This document shows positions 1 to 10,540 of a DNA stretch of 64,000 nt, one piece after another. The DNA comes from Skeletonema tropicum (Eukaryota; Bacillariophyta; Thalassiosirophyceae; Thalassiosirales; Thalassiosiraceae). The notes under the pieces are model-generated. The model saw only the letters and a program-made list of their open reading frames with translations, made no database searches and had not been told where the DNA came from. The position numbers and the translations under genes were made by a program. The stretch is taken from NCBI GenBank assembly GCA_037178625.1, contig CM074132.1:2046001-2110000 (forward strand), in the 5' to 3' direction. Numbering within the stretch: the first letter of the stretch is position 1; every line of letters begins with the position of its first letter.

Positions 1-266
1 CCGTTGGTGCTTGATTGACCTTTACCCTCCGTTACCGTTACATACTACTTTATCTTGACAACATGGTTTGTGGTTGCGGTTTGCGGTTTGCTCGGATCTT
101 GGATGTACTTATGCAGCAGGAGTTGCAAACTGAGGCCATCGTTAACACTAGAGCTGGGTCAGCGGGTCACTTAGATGCTTGTGACACCCTTGGTGTACCA
201 ATTCATTGCGTACCCTTGAGATTGATGGTATAACTATGTCTTAGTAGATACACGAAATTTTTTAAA
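1..266. repeat. Truncated copy of the array flank (downstream of first glycosyltransferase gene)
   Basis: This stretch resembles the flank at about 2085-2320 and 5445-5680: the same blocks around the gcagcagga...ttgcaaactgaggcc and gctgggtcagcgggtcac motifs recur in the same order. The segment corresponding to 2340-3230 is missing here, so this is a shortened and diverged version of the spacer between the tandem genes. It suggests the array extends, or once extended, beyond the left edge of the window. I see no gene in it. Confidence 0.6.
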
Positions 267-1385
267 CTAAGGATTTCTTAGGAAGCAGTTCCCTTCTTGT
301 CCACATTTGGGGCGTTTCGAAGGGTAAGGATGGTTCCAAGGTGGACTCACACGACCACCTCTCTGATGTGTCTTGGGAGTTAAGTGAAAGTGCCAGGAGT
401 TAATGTATTCGCAAGCATTGTAATATGAATGGAATTCATAACACTGGTTTACGGCCCAAATCGCTGCATTTTCTGCCTGCATCACATTCATGAAGAAGAA
501 CTCCTTTCTACCGTTGTTCATTCGTTGAAAGGGTTCTGGTTTGAGTGTCCCCTTGAGCTTATTCTTGTGGAAGATCCATGTATCAATAGAGCCTGGGATA
601 TTCATGCAATTATCTGGAGTTTTTACTGCTTCGTTTTTTGGATCAAGATATTGTGGGTGGAATTTTCCGACTATCTGCTTGTAGAAGTAGTCCGCCTCGG
701 GTGGTGTCAAGTTGTTGTTGTATCCTCGTGTTCCCAATGAAATGAGAACTTCTGGATTCAAGTGACGAGCATATTTCATGGTTGTATCAAATGCTTGATC
801 TGCATTCGCCATGACGACAATGTCCCCCGTCACATAGTCGGATACTGCATTCTGGAACATTTGGTAGTAGTTTGGCTGACCGTTTGGTGAATCTACACAA
901 GTTACTTTGGAGAATAGGTCGACGTGATTGTCCGATCCGATGGGAAATGATGTGATGTCAAGCGTACGGCTAAGCTGAATCATCCCTTTGAGGAATAAGT
1001 CACAATTGGCAGTTTCCTTTACTCCATCGAGAAAGATAACAACCTGATCAAAGTGCGGGTTGAGAATGTTTGCCAACAACGCTGCTCTAATTTCGATTCG
1101 ATGTGGATGAACTTCCGTTCCCTTTTCCTGTGCCCAAAAGCTTGTTACGTAGGAGACCTTGGGTTGTGATGCATTTGTCCGGACAGCAATAGAAAATGCA
1201 TGGTTCCAATTATTAAGAGCAAGAGCCCTCCGGCCACGGAGAGAGACTGACCTGTCATCGGCCAACTCTCCGACTGGTAGAGAGTCTTGAGCATCGTCGA
1301 GATCGGAGGTCTTCATTCCGAAACCGATGACCGCCAACAGAGCGGAGACCGCAAAAAGGGTCAGAATAATAAGTTTCGTCCACAT
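267..1385 (-). CDS. Putative type II membrane glycosyltransferase-like protein, array copy 1 (intact)
   Basis: A 372-residue intact frame starting at an ATG. It has a short N-terminal hydrophobic anchor (about residues 5-21) followed by a lumenal domain, the layout of a Golgi-resident enzyme. The domain contains VVMANADQAFD (about residue 190) and GSIDTWIF (about residue 265). These resemble the nucleotide-sugar/metal site (D-x-D-like, here NAD) and the acceptor-side motif of GT-A type glycosyltransferases; this assignment is inferred from motif shape, not from a database hit. Conserved Cys residues and a C-terminal Cys-rich tail (PKCGQEGNCF) fit a secretory protein. It is the only uninterrupted member of a three-gene tandem array; its 5' half is nearly identical to copy 2, while its 3' half differs. 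Donor and acceptor substrates cannot be told. Confidence 0.75.
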   Translation of the reverse strand: MWTKLIILTLFAVSALLAVIGFGMKTSDLDDAQDSLPVGELADDRSVSLRGRRALALNNWNHAFSIAVRTNASQPKVSYVTSFWAQEKGTEVHPHRIEIRAALLANILNPHFDQVVIFLDGVKETANCDLFLKGMIQLSRTLDITSFPIGSDNHVDLFSKVTCVDSPNGQPNYYQMFQNAVSDYVTGDIVVMANADQAFDTTMKYARHLNPEVLISLGTRGYNNNLTPPEADYFYKQIVGKFHPQYLDPKNEAVKTPDNCMNIPGSIDTWIFHKNKLKGTLKPEPFQRMNNGRKEFFFMNVMQAENAAIWAVNQCYEFHSYYNACEYINSWHFHLTPKTHQRGGRVSPPWNHPYPSKRPKCGQEGNCFLRNP

Positions 1386-1617
1386 TGCTGTTTTGCCTTG
1401 TGATATAGGTTGTTGATAATAAATCTATCTCTAATTATACTAATGAGCTCACAGTATAATAGGGCTGCTTAATGACAGTTCTTCATGACCCAGACGGTTC
1501 GCAGCAGATGCAGATAGAATAACGCTAGTTGGTGCGTGTTGTTTTTGTGTGTGGAAGCATCTGGAAGCATGCAGAAGGAATAAATTGTGTTGGAAGCGTG
1601 AATCAAGGTACGATTCC

Positions 1618-1701
1618 TTAAGGCGCCGCGGTCGCTCGCTTAACGGTACTGCTTTTTTGACGACAAAAAATTTTAGCGATCAAGCGACCGCGGCGCCTTA
1701 A
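1618..1701. mobile_element. 84-bp TTAA-bounded palindromic MITE
   Basis: Both ends read TTAAGGCGCCGCGGTCGCT inwards, a 19-bp perfect terminal inverted repeat, with a short AT-rich centre. TTAA at both ends is the target duplication expected of piggyBac-like elements, so this is probably a non-autonomous element of that kind; the superfamily is inferred from the TTAA only. The second spacer carries the same element at 4603-5060, enlarged by an insertion. Confidence 0.7.
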
Positions 1702-2347
1702 TTTTCATGGTGTCGAATGACTTAATGACACCTGATGACTGAACACGTAACATATATACTTGCTCCTATGCTAAAAAAAGTGACGACCCTTATCACGGAA
1801 TGACTTTCAGGGTCCGTCGAATGACTTGTGACATACAGGCGGGGACACATAGACGGCTTTTTGGAAAGCTCGGGGCGGGTCATTCTTAGAACCATTTTGA
1901 CAATAATGACCGATGAAAAGACGGACGTGTACCTCTCACAGCGTACTATCGACATATCCAAATTCCTGCAACCTGCAACAATTGGTCGCTGCAAATAGTG
2001 TTACTCCTAATATATGAAATAGATGAGTTATTCTATGTCTTGCCCTAGCTACAACTATGCTATTGTCCCCATCCCAGCTGACATTTACCCGGTACCGTTA
2101 CATACTACTTTTGCAGTTTGCTCGGCTCTTGGGTTTGGCTTCCCCGTGCGTGGCTCGTGGCCCCAGATTTAGTGGGGCGGTGCTAAAGTACTGCCAGCTG
2201 CCAAAGACGTGTATTTAAGTGTGCAGCAGGAGGACTTGCAAACTGAGGCCATCGTTAACACTAGAGAGCTGGGTCAGCGGGTCACTCAGGCTTGTGACAC
2301 TCTTTGGTGTACCAATTCATTGCATTGCACAGGCATAATATGTACCG

Positions 2348-2834
2348 TACGGCTGGGTTCAAATAGCACCATGTAAACTGGGGGACCACTTTTCAACATG
2401 TTCTCGTAGGAATATTTTCTTGCCTTTTTTACCGTTCCATGGGCCAGCATCAGTACTATGGAACTGTAACTCAGGAAAACTTTTTTCATGCATTTCTGAC
2501 TATGAAAAGTGGTCCCCCGATTTTTTTTATCATATTGAAGCATTTGTGGGAATCACCAGTTTTAGGAATTAGATGAGACAGATCGAGTACCGGGTCCAAA
2601 ATCAAATTAATTCCTACGTACAATAGTTTTCTTCGAGAAAGTCATCACTCAAAATGAGCTAAACCATGGTAAAATACCCTCTCCTACGGCCGCCAATAAC
2701 ACCACAACTACTAGTCTTACAGGCCCGGACGAAACAGATATCACATCCTGTTGGTCCATAGGATCTCATTGATACCTCACTCGTTGTCTAATTCCCAGAT
2801 TTCAATTCAAAAGTGCTATTTGAACCCAGCCGTA
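2348..2834. mobile_element. Small TIR element (copy A)
   Basis: Terminal inverted repeats TACGGCTGGGTTCAAATAGC (left, from 2348) and its reverse complement (right, ending 2834) bound about 490 bp. A second internal inverted pair, GGGGGACCACTTTTC near 2380 and its complement near 2505, lies in the left half. Flanking TA could be a Tc1/mariner-type target duplication, but no empty site is present to confirm it. No transposase is encoded. It is duplicated with the spacer at 5708-6194. Confidence 0.65.
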
Positions 2835-3244
2835 CAGTAGGAGTACATATCTTTGCTTTGATTGAGTCTTGAGATTGCGTTGATGGTACTTATCTGACGG
2901 AGGTGTCCGTGATTCATTCTGAGAGTAGGTACATAGCTATTTGTCTTTAGCGACTCAGATAAGATGGTTCAACTTTATCGCTAAGAAGTGTCATCTGCCG
3001 TGAGGTTTGTTATAGTTTTATTTCATTAGCTTGTTCCTTCGGGTGCCGGGTGCTCGCTTGAGAGTTTCCTTACTTGCTGTTTTTACCATAAGTAATATCG
3101 ACGATTGTTCTTTTGGTTGCAGAGAAAAATCAATCGCTGTACATTGTATATTGGAATATTACTTTGTATTTATCCTCTGTGCGCTGTAAGGGCACCTTCG
3201 TGTATAACTAAGTCTTACCTAGTAGATACATAACATTCTTTAAA

Positions 3245-4370
3245 CTAAGGATTTCTTAGGAAGCAGTTCCCTTCTAGTACACATTTGGGGCGTTTCGAAG
3301 TGTAAGGATGGTCCCAAGGTGGACTCACACGACTACCCTCTCTATGATGTGTCTTGGGAGTTAAGTGAAAGTGCCAGGAGTGAATCTCTTCGCAAGCATG
3401 GTAATATGAATGGAATTGATAACACTGATTTACGGCCCAAATCGCTGCATTTTCTGCCCGCATCTCATTCATGAAGAAGAACTCCTTCTTTCTACCGCCC
3501 CTCTTCATTCGTTGGAAGGGTTCTGGTCTGAGTGTCCCCTTGAGCTTATTCTTGTGAAAGATCCATGTATCAATAGAGCCTCTGATAGTCATGCAATTAT
3601 CTGGTGTCTTTTGTTCTTCATTTCTTGGATCAAGATATTGTGGGTGGACTTTTCCGACTATCTGCTTGTAGAAGTAGTCAGCCTCGGGTGATATCAAGTT
3701 GCTGTATCCACGTGTTCCCAATGAAATGAGAACTTCTGGATTCAAGAAACGAGCATGTTTCATGGTATCATCAAATGCTTGATCTGCATTCGCCATGACG
3801 ACAATGTCCCCAGTCACATAGTCGGATACTGCATTCTGGAACATTTGGTAGTAGTTTGGCTGACCGTTTGGTGAACCTACACAAGTTACTTTGGAGAATA
3901 GGTCGACGTGACTGTCCGATCCGATGGGAAATGATGTGATGTCAAGCGTACGGCTAAGCTGAAATATCCCTTTGAGGAATAAGTCACAATTGGCAGTTTC
4001 CTTTACTCCATCGAGAAAGATAACAACCTGATCAAAGTGCGGGTTGAGAATGTTTGCCAACAACGCTGCTCTAATTTCGATTCGATGTGGATGAACTTCC
4101 GCTTCCCTTTTCCTGTGCCCAAAAGCTTGTTACGTAGGAGACCTTGGGTTGTGATGCATTTGTCCGGACAGCAATAGAAAATGCATGGTTCCAATTATTA
4201 AGAGCAAGAGCCCTCCGGCCACGGAGAGAGACTGACCTGTCATCGGCCAACTCTCCGACTGGTAGAGAGTCTTGAGCATCGTCGAGATCGGAGGTCTTCA
4301 TTCCGAAACCGATGACCGCCAACAGAGCGGAGACCGCAAAAAGGGTCAGAATAATAAGTTTCGTCCACAT
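3245..4370 (-). pseudogene. Glycosyltransferase-like gene, array copy 2 (chimeric, one frameshift)
   Basis: Same family as copy 1, starting at ATG 4370 with the identical anchor MWTKLIILTLFAVSALLAV. A single extra base near 4102 (gcttccc where copy 1 has gttccc and copy 3 gctcccc) shifts the frame after residue about 90. The rest of the domain continues in the other frame from about 4100 down to 3245. Left of about 3900 the sequence matches copy 3 and right of about 4020 it matches copy 1, so the gene is a recombinant. Either a young pseudogene or a base-call error in an intact gene. Confidence 0.8.
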
Positions 4371-4602
4371 TGCTGTTTTGCCTTGTGATATAGGTTGTTG
4401 ATAATAAATCTATCTCTAATAATACTAATGAGCTCACAGTATAATAGGGCTGCTTAATGACAGTTCTTCATGACCCAGACGGTTCGCAGCAGATGCAGAT
4501 AGAATAACGCTAGTTGGTGCGTGTTGTTTTTGTGTGTGGAAGCATCTGGAAGCATGCAGAAGGAATAAATTGTGTTGGAAGCGTGAATCAAGGTACGATT
4601 CC

Positions 4603-5060
4603 TTAAGGCGCCGCGGTCGCTCGCTTAACGGTACTGCTTTTTTGACGAAAAATACACCTCCACCATGGCGCTCATCTAGCTAACTATCCGACACTCGTAG
4701 CTATGAATGTAATGCCTCCGGGAGTCTCACTGTTATTAATTATATTAGCCCCCCGCCCCTGCTAATTGCTGCCGCCGTCTATCGCCAGCAAGCTATCGTG
4801 CATTTATATATTTTGCATAATTTATATATAATTATATATAAATTATGCAAAATATATAAATGCACGATAGCTTGCTGGCGATAGATGCCGGTAGCGATTA
4901 CCAGGGGCGGGGGGCTAATATAATTAATAACGGTGAGACTCCCAGAGGCATTACATTCATAGCTACGAGTGTCGGATAGTTAGCTAGATGAGCGCCATGG
5001 TGGAGGTGTCATTTTTCGTGGTCAAAAAATTTTAGCGATCAAGCGACCGCGGCGCCTTAA
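4603..5060. mobile_element. TTAA-bounded MITE, second copy, split by an insertion
   Basis: Same TTAA-bounded terminal repeats as the element at 1618-1701, but its centre is interrupted by the foldback element at 4649-5022. The uninterrupted copy at 1618-1701 serves as the empty site. Confidence 0.75.
4649..5022. mobile_element. 374-bp foldback (near-perfect hairpin) element
   Basis: The two halves are reverse complements over almost their full length: ACACCTCCACCATGGCGC near the left end matches GCGCCATGGTGGAGGTGT near the right. The centre at 4831/4832 is a perfect 38-bp AT-rich palindrome with no spacer. Only scattered mismatches occur (for example near 4745 and 4890). Comparison with 1618-1701 shows it is an insertion. 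It encodes nothing; a transcript would fold into a long hairpin. Superfamily unknown; no clear target duplication is visible. Confidence 0.85.
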
Positions 5061-5707
5061 TTTTCATGGTGTCGAATGACTTAATGACACCTGATGACTG
5101 AACACGTAACATATATACTTGCTCCTATGCTAAAAAAAAGTGACGACCCTTATCACGGAATGACTTTCAGGGTCCGTCGAATGACTTGTGACATACAGGC
5201 GGGGACACATAGACGGCTTTTTGGAAAGCTCGGGGCGGGTCATTCTTAGAACCATTTTGACAATAATGACCGATGAAAAGACGGACGTGTACCTCTCACA
5301 GCGTACTATCGACATATCCAAATTCCTGCAACCTGCAACAATTGGTCGCTGCAAATAGTGTTACTCCTAATATATGAAATAGATGAGTTATTCTATGTCT
5401 TGCCCTAGCTACAACTATGCTATTGTCCCCATCCCAGCTGACATTTACCCGGTACCGTTACATACTACTTTTGCAGTTTGCTCGGCTCTTGGGTTTGGCT
5501 TCCCCGTGCGTGGCTCGTGGCCCCAGATTTAGTGGGGCGGTGCTAAAGTACTGCCAGCTGCCAAAGACGTGTATTTAAGTGTGCAGCAGGAGGACTTGCA
5601 AACTGAGGCCATCGTTAACACTAGAGAGCTGGGTCAGCGGGTCACTCAGGCTTGTGACACTCTTTGGTGTACCAATTCATTGCATTGCACAGGCATAATA
5701 TGTACCG

Positions 5708-6194
5708 TACGGCTGGGTTCAAATAGCACCATGTAAACTGGGGGACCACTTTTCAACATGTTCTCGTAGGAATATTTTCTTGCCTTTTTTACCGTTCCAT
5801 GGGCCAGCATCAGTACTATGGAACTGTAACTCAGGAAAACTTTTTTCATGCATTTCTGACTATGAAAAGTGGTCCCCCGATTTTTTTTATCATATTGAAG
5901 CATTTGTGGGAATCACCAGTTTTAGGAATTAGATGAGACAGATCGAGTACCGGGTCCAAAATCAAATTAATTCCTACGTACAATAGTTTTCTTCGAGAAA
6001 GTCATCACTCAAAATGAGCTAAACCATGGTAAAATACCCTCTCCTACGGCCGCCAATAACACCACAACTACTAGTCTTACAGGCCCGGACGAAACAGATA
6101 TCACATCCTGTTGGTCCATAGGATCTCATTGATACCTCACTCGTTGTCTAATTCCCAGATTTCAATTCAAAAGTGCTATTTGAACCCAGCCGTA
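5708..6194. mobile_element. Small TIR element (copy B)
   Basis: Second copy of the element at 2348-2834, carried by the spacer duplication rather than by an independent insertion, because both occupy the same position in the spacer. Confidence 0.65.
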
Positions 6195-6603
6195 CAGTAG
6201 GAGTACATATCTTTGCTTTGATTGAGTCTTGAGATTGCGTTGATGGTACTTATCTGACGGAGGTGTCCGTGATTCATTCTGAGAGTAGGTACATAGCTAT
6301 TTGTCTTTAGCGACTCAGATAAGATGGTTCAACTTTATCGCTAAGAAGTGTCATCTGCCGTGAGGTTTGTATAGTTTTATTTCATTAGCTTGTTCCTTCG
6401 GGTGCCGGGTGCTCGCTTGAGAGTTTCCTTACTTGCTGTTTTTACCATAAGTAATATCGACGATTGTTCTTTTGGTTGCAGAGAAAAATCAATCGCTGTA
6501 CATTGTATATTGGAATATTACTTTGTATTTATCCTCTGTGCGCTGTAAGGGCACCTTCGTGTATAACTAAGTCTTACCTAGTAGATACATAACATTCTTT
6601 AAA

Positions 6604-7729
6604 CTAAGGATTTCTTAGGAAGCAGTTCCCTTCTAGTACACATTTGGGGCGTTTCGAAGTGTAAGGATGGTCCCAAGGTGGACTCACACGACTACCCTCT
6701 CTATGATGTGTCTTGGGAGTTAAGTGAAAGTGCCAGGAGTGAATCTCTTCGCAAGCATGGTAATATGAATGGAATTGATAACACTGGTTTACGGCCCAAA
6801 TCGCTGCATTTTCTGCCCGCATCTCATTCATGAAGAAGAACTCCTTCTTTCTACCGCCCCTCTTCATTCGTTGGAAGGGTTCTGGTCTGAGTGTCCCCTT
6901 GAGCTTATTCTTGTGAAAGATCCATGTATCAATAGAGCCTCTGATAGTCATGCAATTATCTGGTGTCTTTTGTTCTTCATTTCTTGGATCAAGATATTGT
7001 GGGTGGACTTTTCCGACTATCATGCTTGTAGAAGTAGTCAGCCTCGGGTGATATCAAGTTGCTGTATCCACGTGTTCCCAATGAAATGAGAACTTCTGGA
7101 TTCAAGAAACGAGCATGTTTCATGGTATCATCAAATGCTTGATCTGCATTCGCCATGACGACAATGTCCCCAGTCACATAGTCGGATACTGCATTCTGGA
7201 ACATTTGGTAGTAGTTTGGCTGACCGTTTGGTGAACCTACACAAGTTACTTTGGAGAATAGGTCGACGTGATTGTCCGATCCGATGGGAAATGATGTGAT
7301 GTCAAGCGTACGGCTAAGCTGAAACATCCCTTTGAGGAATAAGTCACAATTGGCAGTTTCCTTTACTCCATCGAGAAAGATCACAACCTGATCAAAGTGC
7401 GGGTTGAGAATGTTTGCCAACAACGCTGCTCTAATTTCGAGTCGATGTGGATGAACTTCCGCTCCCCTTTCCTGTGCCCAGAAGCTTGTTACGTAGGAGA
7501 CCTTGGGTTGTGGTGCATCTGTCCGGACAGCAATAGAAAATACATGGTTCCAATTTAGATGAAGAGAGCTCCTGCCGCGGAGAGAGACTGACCTGTCATC
7601 GTCCAACTCTCCGACTGGTAGAGAGTCTTGAGCATCGTCGAGATCGGTCGTCTTCATTCCGAAACCGATGACCGCCAACAGGGCAGAGACCGCAAAAAGG
7701 GTCAGAATAATAATAAGTTTCGTCCACAT
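6604..7729 (-). pseudogene. Glycosyltransferase-like gene, array copy 3 (one frameshift)
   Basis: Third family member, ATG at 7729 (MWTKLIIILTLFAVSALLAV anchor). An in-frame upstream ATG exists at 7753 but is not shared with the other copies. One extra A near 7021 (tatcatgctt, where copies 1 and 2 have tatctgctt) ends the frame after YFYK; the C-terminal 139 residues (MIVGKVHPQYLDP on) continue in the other frame. Its 5' half differs from copies 1 and 2, while its 3' third is virtually identical to copy 2. As with copy 2, the break is one base in an otherwise well-preserved gene, so a sequencing error is as likely as a real lesion. Confidence 0.8.
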
Positions 7730-8640
7730 TGCTGTTTTGCCTTTAGGTTGCATGATAATAATTATCAGAATGTATGAGCTCACAGAGGGCTGCTTCCTGA
7801 CAGTTCTTCGTGACCCAGACGGTTCGCAGCAGATGCAGATAGAATAACGCGTAGTTGGTGTTGTCGTATGTGTTTGTAATATTCTTTAGTGACCGATGGA
7901 TGCTACCTCGATATGCAGGAGGAAGAAGAGAGCGAGTCAAAGCGCGAGGATAGAATTGCTAGCTGCTAGCTTGGTAAATGTCTTTGGTGTATGTATGTAT
8001 TCATTCGGTACTCAAATGGGGCCGCTACATAAGTACAGTGACGTCGCCCATCCCTGCCGCGTACCGCCTTTGTACCGCCTTTTGCCTCCCACCCATAACT
8101 TCATCAATAATACGCCGATTCTCACGGTTGAAAGACCAATAACTTTCCATTCAGTGAGTTTAGAACGCCTCTGCAACGCGCCATGTTTGTTATTCCGACC
8201 ATTCCCCGAGATATTGGGGGTACCAATTCAGTATCACTGACATCGGTCGGGCGGTACGCTCGGCCATCACGCATCACACACTAACAAAAAAACTTCTCCA
8301 CCATGACACATCCGACGGCAAACCATGGTACTATTGGACCGACACCCCAATGAACACGACAAACAACATACCGTCTAACCCCATTTTTTATGCTGATTCC
8401 GATTCTGTAAGCGGCGGCGACCGATTCGAAGTCGTTGTGATGGTATACGGCTCTAACCTACGCAGACATGAAATCCGCATATGCCGGGAAACATCATAAT
8501 ATACTCATATTTAATAGAATTCGGTAATTTAATAGCCATGTTGCATTGCACACTCCATCTATATATTATGATAATCGATATTTATTATGACTTTTATTAA
8601 TTACATGCCAATTGCACTTAATAATGGAGTAGTAGGCCGA

Positions 8641-8917
8641 CTACAGGGGTCAAAAAACGTGAATTACAGAAAAAGTGTCTAACGATATTGAGCGAACAGC
8701 TAGCATTTTCTGATGTGACAGTGAAAAAGTCATCTTCCCGCCCGAATTTGGTAGGAGTAGCTACTGTAGGAATCGTAGTACGTGTACGTAGAAAAACTTT
8801 GCAGGCTTATTCTCTCTCCTCCACAAAATGCGGGAAGCATTTTTTGGGTGTGTACCAATTCCTACAATTTTGTGTACGTAGCGAAGAGGTGTTAGACACC
8901 TTTTTTGACCCCTGTAG
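8641..8917. mobile_element. 277-bp TIR MITE with 4-bp target duplication CCGA
   Basis: Termini are CTACAGGGGTCAAAAAA and its reverse complement. CCGA flanks both ends (8637-8640 and 8918-8921). The homologous unoccupied site in the 46.7-48.1 kb copy reads gtaggtcaaatcatcc, with one TCAA at the position of CCGA, which confirms the insertion and a 4-bp duplication. GTGTCTAAC occurs just inside both ends. It encodes no convincing protein. Confidence 0.85.
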
Positions 8918-9671
8918 CCGAATCATCCGCTGTTGTTTTGATGCCATCCGGTAGGAATGGTGTTGTTAGCAGTCATATAATAACCTGAATCCACTCTACA
9001 ACGTTCAAAACAGATAGCTATTGGTGTTTTGTGGTGAAAGGGTCCCCAACTTGCAGGGTGAATACGCTGAATATCACTTCAAATACTCGTGTATGTGATG
9101 GCATTGGGCTCCTCATTTCTCCCAAAAAAATGATATATCCTAACTAGTCTAATATTGTTGTAGCCGCAATGAAATAGAGATATCTAGACCAACCACGTTG
9201 ATTGTTATATAACAGCCATCACCTCACTGACTTTTGGCACCATTTCACTTCATATTCTGTCAAATATATGCATTCTCCTTTTTGATGTATTTTGTGGAAA
9301 ATATCCATTTTCACCCTCTATATTCACCATGCCACTGCATGCTTCAGAGAACGCCTTCACACGCTATCAAAGGGATAGATCGCCGCCTAATAGTATAATG
9401 TTGGCGTCTGCAAACCAGTTCGATGGCGGAGCAACTCCTACTATTCACCTGAAGACCATGACGGAAGTGCATCATCACACCGATGTCAACGTGCCACTTT
9501 CCGGCACCTCTACTTTGGTGCCATGCATGTAGCGATGGCGTCGGCCGAAAAAGAATCAAGGGCACCACTTCATAGAAATGCTATTGGAGAGTGAGTTGCT
9601 GCAGCGGGGCCGTCTAAATTTATGTTTACGTAGTGTATTATGGTGTCGGCATGTAGGGGGGGAGGTGCACC

Positions 9672-10486
9672 TAACCTAATGGCCAGTTATCCTCCCGACC
9701 CCTGCAAAATATCCTCAAAAATATCCTCACTTTTCTACTACTAGTTCCCACGTACACATTCTACGGTTGACATCACACATTTCGGACACACATCGGACGA
9801 AGTACGCATGAAGAAGCTGAAATCGACAGAAAGATGCACGCACAACTAAATACTTTACCACACACATACATAACACCAATGCAATGTAAGATGTAATATG
9901 AATATAAGATGGTGGGTGATACTATAGGTATTGAGGAATGGTGACGCAAATGGACAAGAGGGAACTTACAAGGAGGATATTTATGAGTACATATGGTGGA
10001 ATGCATATCAGAAAGGTGTTGACGGGAGTGGACATCGAGAACTGTGAATGGTGAAGGATTGCTTGTACTCCTAATGAATAGTAGGGATGATGCACGAGAC
10101 TAATAACTCTTTCCGGCTTCTCGTGCTGCGGCAGTGCGTGTTTTCTTACAGTCCGCATTCATTCATAGGGTAGTTGGCGAGACCCTCAGAGAAAAGCTGC
10201 AAATTTTAAGATATGTTGCAGCTTTGAGCATTATTTCGTTGCGATAATGGCCTGATGTGTCAATGCAGGTCTAAAGGAGTGAGTAGATGCAATAATATGA
10301 ATGAACAATAGTGTTATTCACTTGGAAACACTCCATGTTGATAACACTATCAACACTAAGCCTATCAGCTATCAAGCTAGGCTTGTTCGAACAAGAGGAT
10401 ATTATTTAGCGAATATTGGCGAAAAAATATCCTAGAGGCTACCCAAAAATGCCGAAATATCCTGAGGATTCCTGGCCATAACGCTA
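9672..10486. mobile_element. 815-bp hAT-like non-autonomous element with 8-bp target duplication
   Basis: Flanked by GGTGCACC at 9664-9671 and 10487-10494; the other family copy has one such site (ggtgcgcc in the same context). The ends are imperfect inverted repeats, TAACCTAATGGCCAG left and TAGCGTTATGGCCAG right. Subterminal ATATCCT repeats occur several times at both ends, as transposase-binding arrays do. An 8-bp duplication and a TA(G/A) start fit the hAT superfamily (inference). No transposase ORF. Confidence 0.8.
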
Positions 10487-10540
10487 GGTGCACCATGGTG
10501 ATGGACGAAAAAAAAAAGAGGCGCGCGCGGCAGGGATGGG

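Larger units (their letters stand above)
1386..3244. repeat. Array spacer, first copy
   Basis: Non-coding spacer between array genes 1 and 2, repeated almost base for base at 4371-6603 (offset 2985 bp before and 3359-3360 bp after a 374-bp insertion in the second copy). Differences are very few: an A-run length change near 1772/5132, one extra T near 3010 and isolated substitutions. It contains two small inverted-repeat elements, annotated separately. The short ORFs in it show no recognisable protein. Because it lies upstream of gene 1 and downstream of gene 2, it must hold the gene 1 promoter in its left part. Confidence 0.9.
4371..6603. repeat. Array spacer, second copy (with hairpin insertion)
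   Basis: Near-identical copy of 1386-3244 extended by a 374-bp palindromic insertion at 4649-5022. Otherwise non-coding. Its right edge joins the 3' end of array gene 3 exactly as the first spacer joins gene 2, so the duplicated unit includes part of a gene on each side. Confidence 0.9.
8047..10540. mobile_element. Non-coding TIR element, copy 1, interrupted by two nested elements
   Basis: Ends carry the 15-bp inverted repeat CCCATCCCTGCCGCG (8047-8061 and complement 10526-10540). The body aligns, at roughly 75-80% by eye, with the reverse complement of 46671-48068. Without the two insertions (8641-8917 and 9672-10486 with their target duplications) the length is about 1390 bp, matching the 1398 bp of the other copy. 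No coding capacity is evident in either copy. It is an old, non-autonomous DNA-transposon-like family. Confidence 0.75.

Noticed and set aside
1722..2543. Short minus-strand frames conserved between the two array spacers
   Set aside because: Their conservation only reflects the recent duplication of the whole spacer; a one-base indel already alters one of them.
7896..8240. 114-codon plus-strand open frame
   Set aside because: It spans the boundary of the TIR element at 8047 and shows no protein-like features.
8641..8917. TA target duplication (Tc1/mariner) for the 277-bp element
   Set aside because: The sister copy's empty site fits a 4-bp CCGA duplication exactly and is too short for a TA model.
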